A DNA stretch of 64,000 nt, from assembly GCA_902780935.1 (NCBI GenBank), contig CACZHP010000024.1, forward strand, positions 1-64,000, read 5' to 3'. Shown here piece by piece: positions 1 through 7,348 of the stretch (the first letter of the stretch is position 1; each line of letters opens with the position of its first letter). The notes beneath the pieces are model-generated. The model was not told where the DNA came from and searched no databases. It saw nothing but the letters and a program-made list of their open reading frames with translations. This DNA is from an uncultured Bacteroidia bacterium. Its GTDB lineage: Bacteria; Bacteroidota; Bacteroidia; Bacteroidales; UBA932. A program made the position numbers and the translations under genes.

Positions 1-134
1 CAGCAACTGAACAGGGAGTAGACAATGGCCGCGCGGACCGCGGCATCGTGATTGCCGGCAAACAGGAAGTTCTTACGCCCCAAAGCGAGGGGACGGATGC
101 ATACATTAGGATTAAAGGTATAGACGTTAATATT
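1..134 (-). mobile_element. IS66-family transposase remnant (C-terminal part)
   Basis: Read on the minus strand, the frame gives IRPLALGRKNFLFAGNHDAA followed by VRAAIVYSLFSC. This matches the conserved C-terminal block of IS66 transposases of Bacteroides type (RPLALGRKN-LFAGNHDAA-RAA-IYS). The frame is closed upstream by TGA at 135-137, so the N-terminal and catalytic parts are missing. It continues past the left edge of the window. It is a decayed insertion at the end of the polysaccharide operon, not a working element. Confidence 0.75.
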
Positions 135-136
135 TC

Positions 137-175
137 AACCCCGTGCTAGAAAGAGTGTTTTCTAAGCACGGGGTT
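137..175. terminator. Stem-loop after the polysaccharide operon
   Basis: An 11-bp inverted repeat, AACCCCGTGCT and AGCACGGGGTT, encloses a short loop, and the stem extends through AGAAA/TTTCT with one bulge. It lies 21 bp beyond the stop of the last operon gene on the minus strand. The flank is only moderately U-rich, so termination is likely but not certain. It could also be an end of the decayed insertion. Confidence 0.5.
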
Positions 176-196
176 GTGTTTTGTCTCTCAGAGTGC

Positions 197-1228
197 CTAA
201 GAATGGCTCCTGATGTTTCCTTTGATAAGCGAAGTCATGTAGGGAAGAAGTTCCCTTGGGGCGTAGATAAGGGAAAATGGAACTCTTCGGAGGATTCGGA
301 GGAAGGAGTCGAATTTCCTGGCGGTTCCTCCTTTTTTCAGGGCGGTTCCCCTGGATGGATCGTAATGGCCGAAACTGCCTCCCGCGAAAACGATGCTGTG
401 AAGCGTGGATGGGTTGGGCAGGGGAGAGTCAACCGGATAGGGGAGAGGCACCTTCCCAAGATATTCTTTGATGAATGAGGCTAACAAGCGGTTCCATTTC
501 CCGCAACCTGTTCTCTCATAAAGATCGAGAAGCGACTGATGGTCATAATTGCCATCAAAGTGCTTATACGCCATGGCCATGTCGCAGATTTGCCGGAGAC
601 CTACCCCGGCACCCATGCAGTGCTTTCGGATGTGAAGCGAGAGCATAAGGAGCTGGGCTTCAGGGGAATTGTCTGCTTTGAGATCGGTGCGCCCGCGGTT
701 GTGAAGGTCGAAATAGCGTGGATGCTGGTCAATCATAACCCCTTCCCAAGTATAGACAAGATTCCCGTCAGGATCCTTATGGAAATCCTTTATCGATAAG
801 GCCTCGGCCGCGGCCTCAAACTCACCGGGAGGGAGGAATATGTCAAGATCACCGCTTTCCCTCAGACTTGGGTCAGGATAGTAAGCGGCGACGGCCGGAC
901 CCTTTAAGATAATAGGATGGAAGTCGTTCTTTCTCAGCTTGTTAATGAGACTGCTTTCGGCCTTTGACACTTGCTCGGAGCGTCTGATGATCCTGTCAGC
1001 TTCAACCATCAGACGAAAAGCGATACTGTCAGGGACAAGTATCTCATCAGGCAGCGAATTAGCCCCAGAGAAAAGAAGACCGGTTACTCCCTGGATCTTT
1101 CCTAGGTTAAGGACCGCTTCCCACTGGAATTCATCAAGATCGGGGAAAGGTTCATCTTCCCCCGCCTTTAATGCCCTTCTCACAAGGATGCGAAAAGCGT
1201 CTTGAACAACCTTGTCAGTCGTTGCCAT
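197..1228 (-). CDS. NTP_transf_5-type nucleotidyltransferase
   Basis: A 343-residue protein of the uncharacterised nucleotidyltransferase family (PF14907 type). The diagnostic part is ILKGPAVAAYYPDPSLRESG (about residues 107-126) followed by DLDIFL. The GDLD pair is the metal-binding site of the polymerase-beta-like fold. The substrate is unknown. The start overlaps the end of the PqqD-like gene by 14 bp, so the two are translationally coupled. It is the last gene of the polysaccharide operon. Relatives often lie beside PqqD-like and HPr-kinase-like genes in exopolysaccharide clusters, which hints at peptide or surface modification; this is inference. No signal peptide is visible. Confidence 0.75.
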   Translation of the reverse strand: MATTDKVVQDAFRILVRRALKAGEDEPFPDLDEFQWEAVLNLGKIQGVTGLLFSGANSLPDEILVPDSIAFRLMVEADRIIRRSEQVSKAESSLINKLRKNDFHPIILKGPAVAAYYPDPSLRESGDLDIFLPPGEFEAAAEALSIKDFHKDPDGNLVYTWEGVMIDQHPRYFDLHNRGRTDLKADNSPEAQLLMLSLHIRKHCMGAGVGLRQICDMAMAYKHFDGNYDHQSLLDLYERTGCGKWNRLLASFIKEYLGKVPLPYPVDSPLPNPSTLHSIVFAGGSFGHYDPSRGTALKKGGTARKFDSFLRILRRVPFSLIYAPRELLPYMTSLIKGNIRSHS

Positions 1229-1469
1229 CCAATAAGTCGTGATTCTTCAAAATGTCGATTAGATTGCTCGCCTCGAGGGTGGCCTCGGGTGCCTCCAGGT
1301 CAAACATCTGGATAAGCTCGCTTGCGAGAGATTCAACTGTGAAAGACCCCTTTGAGGCAATCTTCAAAATTTCCGCAAAAGACTGGTTGATCTCCAATGA
1401 TTTGGAGCCAGTCGTCAAGAGATGGTGACCTCTGAAACTGACCACTTTGCAATCACCTCTCAGTCTCAT
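1215..1469 (-). CDS. PqqD-like peptide-binding protein
   Basis: An 84-residue protein with the PqqD fold pattern: an N-terminal strand-rich part (GHHLLTTGSKSLEINQSFAE), a central helix (ILKIASKGSFTVESLASEL) and a C-terminal helix ending NDLIDILKNHDLL-like. PqqD proteins are winged-helix chaperones that present a precursor peptide to a modifying enzyme. No radical-SAM enzyme or precursor peptide is next to it here. It overlaps the HAD gene by 4 bp and the nucleotidyltransferase by 14 bp, so the three are tightly coupled. Its role in a capsule operon is unknown. Confidence 0.7.
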   Translation of the reverse strand: MRLRGDCKVVSFRGHHLLTTGSKSLEINQSFAEILKIASKGSFTVESLASELIQMFDLEAPEATLEASNLIDILKNHDLLDGND

Positions 1470-1885
1470 CTTCTTCTATGTTTTTTCCCGAATATTCTCT
1501 TCCAGAGCGATTTCTTGTGGTGTCGCTTTGGAGGCTCTTTGGTGATCATCTCGTAGATTGTCCCCCAGTCGGGGAGTCCGCCGAGATTTTTGTCGTCAAT
1601 GTAAATGTCGGCGATCACTTTACCGGATTTGTCGGAGCGGTCGGCGAACAAAGCGCCTTCGGGATAATTACTGTTGACCGCGAAGAACTCCAGCCCCCTT
1701 TCCTTGCAGAACCGTACGGCGTCTTCAAGGAGTTTCCCGTCTCTCGCTGTCCATAAGATGAGTTTGTGACCTTGCGCTGAGAGCTCCATGAGTGTCTCTA
1801 TGGCAAAGGGCCTTTCCCGACCGATGGCCGGGTACTTGTGTTCGACTATCGTCCCGTCAAAATCTACAGCGATCGTCATAATCAA
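1466..1885 (-). CDS. HAD-superfamily hydrolase, BT0820-like
   Basis: A 139-residue small HAD hydrolase. The catalytic motif I is VDFDGTIVEH (nucleophile Asp near residue 8), motif II is in LILWTARDG, and IADIYIDDKNLGG supplies the last acidic motif. There is no cap domain. Such proteins are usually phosphatases acting on small sugar or nucleotide phosphates. The C-terminus is strongly basic (KKSLWKRIFGKKHRRR), which could touch a membrane or nucleic acid. The start overlaps the kinase stop by 4 bp; a second Met lies two codons in. Substrate unknown. Confidence 0.75.
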   Translation of the reverse strand: MIMTIAVDFDGTIVEHKYPAIGRERPFAIETLMELSAQGHKLILWTARDGKLLEDAVRFCKERGLEFFAVNSNYPEGALFADRSDKSGKVIADIYIDDKNLGGLPDWGTIYEMITKEPPKRHHKKSLWKRIFGKKHRRR

Positions 1886-4251
1886 TCATCTTGTTCACCA
1901 TAGCCATAGCCGTAACCGTAGCCATAGCCATAGCCGTAACCGTAGCCATAGCCATAAGCACCGTATCCGAACCCCTTGACAATCTCAGAGCCGTTCAGCA
2001 CTATAGCCATGTTGTTCAGGCGGCCGCTTTGATATAGCTCCTCAATCTCGTGAAGATTCCTGCGATCCATCTGGCCACTCCTGACGACATAGATGTTCAT
2101 GTCGACTACCCTGTTGATAACCAGCGGGTCGGCTACCACATTGAACGGCACGCCGTCGAGGATGATATAGTCGTATCTCGCCCTCAAGTCATTGATCATG
2201 TCGTCGAAGCGCTGGCGGCCAAGAAGTTCAGCCGGGTTCGGCGGAGTGTGACCGGCAGGGATGAAATCGACACCAGGGATTATGTTTGTCTTTATCACAT
2301 CATCAAGAACTATGGTCTCGTCGTAGATGAAGTTTGATACACCTTTCACATGCTGCCTCAGTCCGAAGTGAGCCGACAAGGTGCGTTTCCTCAGGTCAAG
2401 ATCAATCAGGACCACCTTCTTTTTAGCATCCGCAAGGCAAGCTGCCATGTTGGTGGTCACAAAAGTCTTACCAGCTGAAACTGATGCAGATGTCAGGGAG
2501 ATGACCGCACTGCTTTTCCCCGATGGTTTCATGAAATCCAGATTGGTGCACATCATTCGGAAAGCCTCAGTGAATATGCCCTTTGAATTGGGATCATATT
2601 CGGTAGTAAGAGCGTTCTTCGATTTCTTTCCGCGCTTCTTTTTAAGCGGAATCTCCGCAAGGAACGGCACTGAGATACTCTCTTCAATCTCTTTCCTGGT
2701 GTGGACCCTCGTGTCGAGGAACAGCTTTGAGAGAAGGATGATTGCGGGAAGAAGCATCCCGATCAGGAAAGCCAGGATCATCATCTTGCTCTTGCTGGGA
2801 GAGACCGGTAAAGGAGATCCTTCAGCTGTGTCGATCATTCGGGCGTTATTGTCCACCATAGCCTGGGTCAACGCGTTTTCCTCCCTCTTGTTGAGGAGGA
2901 ACATGTAGAGCGACTCCTTGATCTTTTGTTGGCGCTCGATTGATAGCATCTCCCTCGCCTTTGAGGGCATTGCCGTGAATTTCTTGAGAGAGGCGTTCTC
3001 TTGCTTTTGAATGTCCTTTCTGCGGATGTCGAGTCCAACTTTAAGATTGTCAAGGATGCCGATGATGTTGTTCTTCATCGCCATCATCGAAGATTCCACT
3101 TGCTTGACCGCGGGACTCTCTGTGCTACTCCCTTCAACAAGTTTCTCTCTTGTGAGTACGAGATCGTTGTACTTGGCGATAGCCTGGTCAGCGTTGTGAT
3201 CATCAAGCCCAGTGTTGAAAGGGATCATGTCATAAGAGCTGTAATGCTTTGTGATATAGTCCCTTATATAATCGGCCATCGCAAGCCTGGTCTCAATGGC
3301 GAGCAGTTCGGTGTCATAGACTCGCGCCTCGCTGAGGTAACCTGAGGCAGTCGCATCGACATCCATAACCCGCTGAGAACTTTTGAACCTCGCGAGATCT
3401 TTCTCGACGTCACCAAGCTCTTCCTCGATGATCCCGACTCTCTCGTTGATGAATTCAGCTGTTTGGACCGCAATCCTGTTCTTCTCACGGATGGCGTCGT
3501 CATTATATTTCTCGACAAGAGTCATGAGGAAATCATTTGCCCGGTCAAGAGAGAAGTCCTGGAGAGAAAGAGTGAGGATTGATTCCTCGGAGTCTGCTTG
3601 GCTTACCCTGAGTCTTGAGCGGAAAGCGTTTACGGCACTGGAGGTCGGAATCTTTCTGATTTGGACGGTTTTCCCATACCATCCAGAGGAATATCCCTTT
3701 CCAGGCATGAGCACCGCCTGACGTCCTCCGAGTGAGATGGTATCTCCTAATGCGGCATCAATCGGTGTCTCTCCGTCAAGACGTATCGACACGTTTGAAG
3801 CGTCTTTAAGAATGAGCCTTCCGGAGAATACAGGGAGGTCATCACCTTTCCTCTCCATGTGGATCCACACCGGGGCGTCGCGATACAATTCAATGTCTCT
3901 CAGCCCTTTGTGGATAGTGTAATCAAAATCAACATCAAGGGCCTCCACAACACCCTTCAACAATGACTTAGACTTCAGTTCGAGAATTTGGGTTGTGATG
4001 TTGACGTTGTTGATGTTGTTGCTGTAGTTCTCCAACCTTACTGTCCTCTGGGTGTTCTCAGGGTTCTTGATCACGACCGTAGCGTCGCTGCGATAGACAA
4101 AGGGAGTCTTGGCGTAGTAGTAATACGTGATCCCGACAGCTACGAGAACGCAAAGCAGGAACCAGTACCAGTAGCGTAGGAGATAAAGCAGGATGTCAAC
4201 CAAGTTGACTTGGTTGTTCACCTTTTTTGAAGTTGTGTTCTGATCAGTCAT
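1882..4251 (-). CDS. wzc: Wzc-like polysaccharide co-polymerase / tyrosine autokinase
   Basis: A 789-residue inner-membrane protein that controls chain length and export of the polysaccharide. It has an N-terminal membrane segment (about residues 18-50, LLYLLRYWYWFLLCVLVAVG), a periplasmic Wzz region with coiled coil, a second membrane segment near residues 490-515 (MMILAFLIGMLLPAIILLSK), and a cytoplasmic BY-kinase domain. In that domain Walker A is SVSAGKT (about 590-596), Walker A' is VVLIDLDLRK (about 613-622) and Walker B is IILDGVP (about 696-702). The C-terminus is a tail of ten Tyr-Gly pairs ending EQDD, the place where BY-kinases phosphorylate themselves. It follows the Wza-like gene by 2 bp. 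Confidence 0.92.
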   Translation of the reverse strand: MTDQNTTSKKVNNQVNLVDILLYLLRYWYWFLLCVLVAVGITYYYYAKTPFVYRSDATVVIKNPENTQRTVRLENYSNNINNVNITTQILELKSKSLLKGVVEALDVDFDYTIHKGLRDIELYRDAPVWIHMERKGDDLPVFSGRLILKDASNVSIRLDGETPIDAALGDTISLGGRQAVLMPGKGYSSGWYGKTVQIRKIPTSSAVNAFRSRLRVSQADSEESILTLSLQDFSLDRANDFLMTLVEKYNDDAIREKNRIAVQTAEFINERVGIIEEELGDVEKDLARFKSSQRVMDVDATASGYLSEARVYDTELLAIETRLAMADYIRDYITKHYSSYDMIPFNTGLDDHNADQAIAKYNDLVLTREKLVEGSSTESPAVKQVESSMMAMKNNIIGILDNLKVGLDIRRKDIQKQENASLKKFTAMPSKAREMLSIERQQKIKESLYMFLLNKREENALTQAMVDNNARMIDTAEGSPLPVSPSKSKMMILAFLIGMLLPAIILLSKLFLDTRVHTRKEIEESISVPFLAEIPLKKKRGKKSKNALTTEYDPNSKGIFTEAFRMMCTNLDFMKPSGKSSAVISLTSASVSAGKTFVTTNMAACLADAKKKVVLIDLDLRKRTLSAHFGLRQHVKGVSNFIYDETIVLDDVIKTNIIPGVDFIPAGHTPPNPAELLGRQRFDDMINDLRARYDYIILDGVPFNVVADPLVINRVVDMNIYVVRSGQMDRRNLHEIEELYQSGRLNNMAIVLNGSEIVKGFGYGAYGYGYGYGYGYGYGYGYGYGEQDD
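1898..1957. repeat. Hexanucleotide array coding the (YG)10 kinase tail
   Basis: Ten 6-bp units of the forms CCATAG, CCGTAA, CCGTAG and CCATAA lie in tandem. They include two perfect copies of a 24-bp higher-order unit (1898-1921 and 1922-1945). Read on the minus strand each unit codes Tyr-Gly. Gain or loss of units would change the number of tyrosines without shifting the frame. Confidence 0.9.
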
Positions 4252-4253
4252 GT

Positions 4254-5015
4254 TTATTTCCTTCCGTTAAGCCACCAGGAAACGTATCCGATAGATGTAA
4301 TGAATGAGAAAGTGGAACTGAAAACCTTCAGGACAGTTTCCCCAGTTTGAGATAATTGGACTCCCTTAGGTTTGAAATACACTATGTCATTTTGTTTGAG
4401 GTAGTAAACTGGGGAGTCGAAGACATCTTTGGACTGGAGATTGACGGAATAGGAGTACCGTTTGCCTTCTTCAGTGCGAACTACCATGACATTCTTAATA
4501 TCGGCGGTTGTCGCGTCCAATTCTGAGTTGGCGATCACCTGGAACAAATTGATGCTGTTGTTATCGACTTTCATGACACTTTGTCCAGTCTTACCGATCA
4601 CCGTGATCGTGAAGTTGTCAAGGGAGATGCTGACCTCCGGTTCTTTAATATATCCTTTTATCTTAATCTTTTCTACAATCTCATCCCTAACATCCTCCAT
4701 TGTGCGACCTGCTACTGACAATCTTCCAATAACAGGGAAATCAATACAACCGTTAGAGTCGATCGTGTACAGGCCTGCTCCGCTTCCACCGGCGGGACTT
4801 GAAGCATCAGTGAATGGGCTAACTAACGCTGGCTCTTGAGCCATAATCCGGATCAAGAGCCTGTCCTGGGGCTGAAGCTTGATTTCAGGGGCAGGGGAGG
4901 CTGAATAGACAGTTTCGTCCTCCATGTCCTTCAAGTATGAAATCTTTGAAGGGGAGGCACAGGACGCTGCCAGCAGGGCAACTGCCATAATTGTGATTAA
5001 TCTACTGTGATTCAT
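4254..5015 (-). CDS. Wza-like polysaccharide export lipoprotein
   Basis: A 253-residue outer-membrane export protein. The signal peptide ends with a lipobox LAASC, Cys at residue 19, so it is a lipoprotein. The Poly_export domain starts near KLQPQDRLLIRIMAQEP and includes YTIDSNGCIDFPVIGRLSVA; an SLBB-like part follows (ITVIGKTGQSVMKVDNNSIN). The C-terminal FSFITSIGYVSWWL could be the membrane-spanning helix seen in Wza. The start overlaps the upstream glycosyltransferase by 14 bp. It works with the Wzc-like kinase to form the trans-envelope export channel. Confidence 0.9.
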   Translation of the reverse strand: MNHSRLITIMAVALLAASCASPSKISYLKDMEDETVYSASPAPEIKLQPQDRLLIRIMAQEPALVSPFTDASSPAGGSGAGLYTIDSNGCIDFPVIGRLSVAGRTMEDVRDEIVEKIKIKGYIKEPEVSISLDNFTITVIGKTGQSVMKVDNNSINLFQVIANSELDATTADIKNVMVVRTEEGKRYSYSVNLQSKDVFDSPVYYLKQNDIVYFKPKGVQLSQTGETVLKVFSSTFSFITSIGYVSWWLNGRK

Positions 5016-6132
5016 ATAACTTGATTATTTCTTTTATCATATTCTCAGATCTGAACAATCGTTCATATCTGGCCAATGCGTTCTTGCTATAACTGTGCCG
5101 AGTCTGATCATCGTCGCAAATATTCCTGATCGCTCGCGCAAGTCCTTCTGGATCACAAGGTTTCACATTCAATCCCGAGAAGCCATCCTCGTTAACCCAC
5201 GCTGTTCCAGACTCCGGTATCTTTGTGGCGATGACCGGCACTCCAGCTGACATCGCCTCGATCTGGACGATCCCGAAAGCCTCCGCCTTCACCACTGAGC
5301 TTAACACGAAGACCGAAGACGAGCCATAGAGCGATGGGAGATCCTCATCCTCGACCCGTCCGAGCAGCTTAACTTTCTGATCCAGACCTGATTCCTTTAT
5401 TTGTGTTTCCAGGTTCTCCCTCAAAGGTCCCGTCCCTCCAATCAGGATCATATATTCTTCAGGGAGGTATTTGGCGGCATCTATCAAGTGCGTGTAGCCT
5501 TTGTAGGGGACAAGCCTTCCAAGGGAGAATACAATTTTGCGGTGACTGTACTTCTCTTGAATATCCTTGATTCTCGCGGGATCCGGAACGATGGGCTCGA
5601 TACCTATCGGGACATAAGTGACCTTTTCCTGAACGTCACTCAGCCACGGCGATTCCTTGACATAAGTTGGAGTAGTGCCAACTATTCTCTCCGCCCTTCG
5701 GATAAGCCATCGCTGGATAGGGAGATATGGGGCCAAGAGTGCCTTCGGCTTCAATATGTCGCTGTGCCAGTGGAGGAAAACCCTGCCTTTGTAGCCACTC
5801 ATCCATAACGCGATCCCTGCCATAGGATCCGGGTGGTGGATGTGGATGATGTCATATTCCCGGGCATGTCGCCTTAAGTAACTAATCATCCTGGGAGCTA
5901 TCATGGTGCCGGAAGCCGTGAACCAGGTCGGACAAACGATGACCCTACCCTTCCTGTCATCCTGAGCGCCCTTCCTGTCATCCTGAGCGTTAGCGAAGGA
6001 TCTCCCCCCAAACGAGGCGCAGAGCATGTCGCACTCCACCCCGGCCCCTGCCAGACCTTCCGTCAAGTCCAGCATCACCTTCTCCACTCCACCTCGGATA
6101 GGATAGAATTTACCTAGTTGTAAGACTTTCAT
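5002..6132 (-). CDS. Glycosyltransferase family 4
   Basis: The start is the ATG at 6132 (MKVLQLGKFYPIRGGVEKVM); the frame is open further upstream but that part is inside the previous gene and lacks homology. The protein has about 376 residues with two Rossmann domains. GGVEKVMLDL is the acceptor-side loop, and the GT4 signature lies in KAEAFGIVQIEAMSAGVPVI near the C-terminus. It transfers a sugar from a nucleotide-sugar donor to the growing repeat unit at the cytoplasmic face. Near residue 60 there is an inserted low-complexity piece (AQDDRKGAQDDRKG) encoded by an interspersed repeat. It overlaps the upstream GT by 23 bp. Confidence 0.88.
   Translation of the reverse strand: MKVLQLGKFYPIRGGVEKVMLDLTEGLAGAGVECDMLCASFGGRSFANAQDDRKGAQDDRKGRVIVCPTWFTASGTMIAPRMISYLRRHAREYDIIHIHHPDPMAGIALWMSGYKGRVFLHWHSDILKPKALLAPYLPIQRWLIRRAERIVGTTPTYVKESPWLSDVQEKVTYVPIGIEPIVPDPARIKDIQEKYSHRKIVFSLGRLVPYKGYTHLIDAAKYLPEEYMILIGGTGPLRENLETQIKESGLDQKVKLLGRVEDEDLPSLYGSSSVFVLSSVVKAEAFGIVQIEAMSAGVPVIATKIPESGTAWVNEDGFSGLNVKPCDPEGLARAIRNICDDDQTRHSYSKNALARYERLFRSENMIKEIIKLYESQ
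5948..6004. repeat. Interspersed repeat inserted in frame in a GT gene, with tandem 21-bp unit
   Basis: Two perfect 21-bp copies (5948-5968 and 5969-5989), each containing TTCCTGTCATCCTGAGCG, are followed by TTAGCGAAGGATCT. This is a variant of the TCATTCTGAGCGAAGCGAAG repeat found elsewhere in the window. On the coding strand it gives SFANAQDDRKGAQDDRKG. Because each unit is 21 bp, the frame is kept. Confidence 0.85.
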
Positions 6133-7348
6133 AAAGAGCGATATAATCTGAATACCTATCTTTTTTCCCGAACTTTTGGACGGCGATGGAACGGCACCTG
6201 TCAGTCCATCCTTCTCCTGCCTCGATCTTCCGCAGGGCTTCCAGAATCCCTTCAATGTCTCCTTGCTCAACCACAAACCCTGTCTGGCCTTCAATCACAG
6301 ATTCAGGGCTACCTCCTGTCCTGTAAGTGATGACCGGGGTGCCGCAGGCGATTGCTTCCATGTTGACAGTAGGGTAGTTATCCTGCCAGGTCGGATTGAC
6401 AAAAGCCGTGGCCGACCGGTACATGGAAGCCAACTCAAGGACATCGCTTGTCCTTTCAATAGTAACTATCCTTTCCGGCAGGCCCTCTTCCTGACTGGCG
6501 GTCATTTTCCCTACAAGCACAATCACTTTGTCGTCGTCGAGTCTTTCCGCGAGCTGCTTGAAGTCATCCAATCCCTTCTCTTTCATCCAGATGCTGGCCA
6601 CTCCCAAAATGATTCTCTTTTTGGCGATATTAGCTTCTTGGTCCCTGAGTGGTGTCGAAGGGCCAACATTTGTGAACACATCAAGGTCTATCCCATTATG
6701 TATCACCTTGAAACGGCATTCGCCAAGGAATGATTCCCGCATCTCGTCCCTCATCCATTCCGACACGGTGACGATTGTGAGGTTCTTGCCAAGAGAAGTG
6801 AAAGCCGCTTTCTTGTCCTCGAAATTCTGTCTCGAGCGGTCAATGAGGAAACTCTTAGGGAACGCCTTCTTCTGCGGACAATCATGGCATCCGTCCTTCC
6901 ACTTGTAGCATTTTGCGGATGAGTAGTGGTAGCAGTGTCCGGTAAATAGCCAGCAGTCGTGGGCAGTCCAGATGACAGGCTTGCCGCTTTCTTTGAGGTA
7001 CTGGAAAAGTATCTTATAGTTAAGGAAATAACCGTGGAGGTTGTGAATATGAACCACATCGGGGTTGATCCTTTTGATTTCCTGGATAAATCGCCTGGTG
7101 GCCTGTCTGGATGCCAGTCCGTGGGCATCGAACAACCTTGTCGCCAGGAAATGCCACAACAGGTCAAACTTGTTTCCTACAGGAACGATCTTTGACCCCT
7201 GGATCTCATTTATCCCGTCCCTTGCCCTGCTGTAGGCTATATAACTCTCCCAACCGGAAGAGCTCGCGAGCGCCCCGATCTCCTTCATGATCCTGCCAGT
7301 TGAGGTGGATTCCCTTATGACAGGATTGATCTGAAGCAGTTTTCCCAT
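6110..7348 (-). CDS. Glycosyltransferase family 4 (WcaC-like)
   Basis: A 412-residue GT with the features of WcaC-type colanic-acid transferases: HNLHGYFLNYKILFQYLKES, then the WTAHDCWLFTGHC motif and a Cys-rich piece (CYKWKDGCHDCPQ). The donor-binding part includes NPTWQDNYPTVNMEAIACGT with the catalytic Glu region. It probably adds one sugar of the repeat unit. A short extra piece PSTPLRDQ near residue 230 comes from a repeat at 6640-6664. Its end overlaps the next GT by 23 bp and its start overlaps the upstream GT by 34 bp. Confidence 0.87.
   Translation of the reverse strand: MGKLLQINPVIRESTSTGRIMKEIGALASSSGWESYIAYSRARDGINEIQGSKIVPVGNKFDLLWHFLATRLFDAHGLASRQATRRFIQEIKRINPDVVHIHNLHGYFLNYKILFQYLKESGKPVIWTAHDCWLFTGHCYHYSSAKCYKWKDGCHDCPQKKAFPKSFLIDRSRQNFEDKKAAFTSLGKNLTIVTVSEWMRDEMRESFLGECRFKVIHNGIDLDVFTNVGPSTPLRDQEANIAKKRIILGVASIWMKEKGLDDFKQLAERLDDDKVIVLVGKMTASQEEGLPERIVTIERTSDVLELASMYRSATAFVNPTWQDNYPTVNMEAIACGTPVITYRTGGSPESVIEGQTGFVVEQGDIEGILEALRKIEAGEGWTDRCRSIAVQKFGKKDRYSDYIALYESLTTR
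6640..6664. repeat. Short interspersed repeat (GTCCCTGAG...TCGAAGGG type) inside a GT gene
   Basis: The sequence GGTCCCTGAGTGGTGTCGAA followed by GGGCC is a variant of a widespread bacterial repeat with the ends GGTCCCTGAG and TCGAAGGG. It is read in frame as GPSTPLRDQE in the glycosyltransferase and falls between conserved segments. Confidence 0.6.

Noticed and set aside
1898..1957. The regular 6-bp and 24-bp array as a CRISPR
   Set aside because: There are no unique spacers; the array is in frame in the kinase and codes Tyr-Gly pairs.
1788..1979. A His/Ser/Arg-rich plus-strand frame across the kinase tail
   Set aside because: It is only the reverse reading of the Tyr-Gly repeat.
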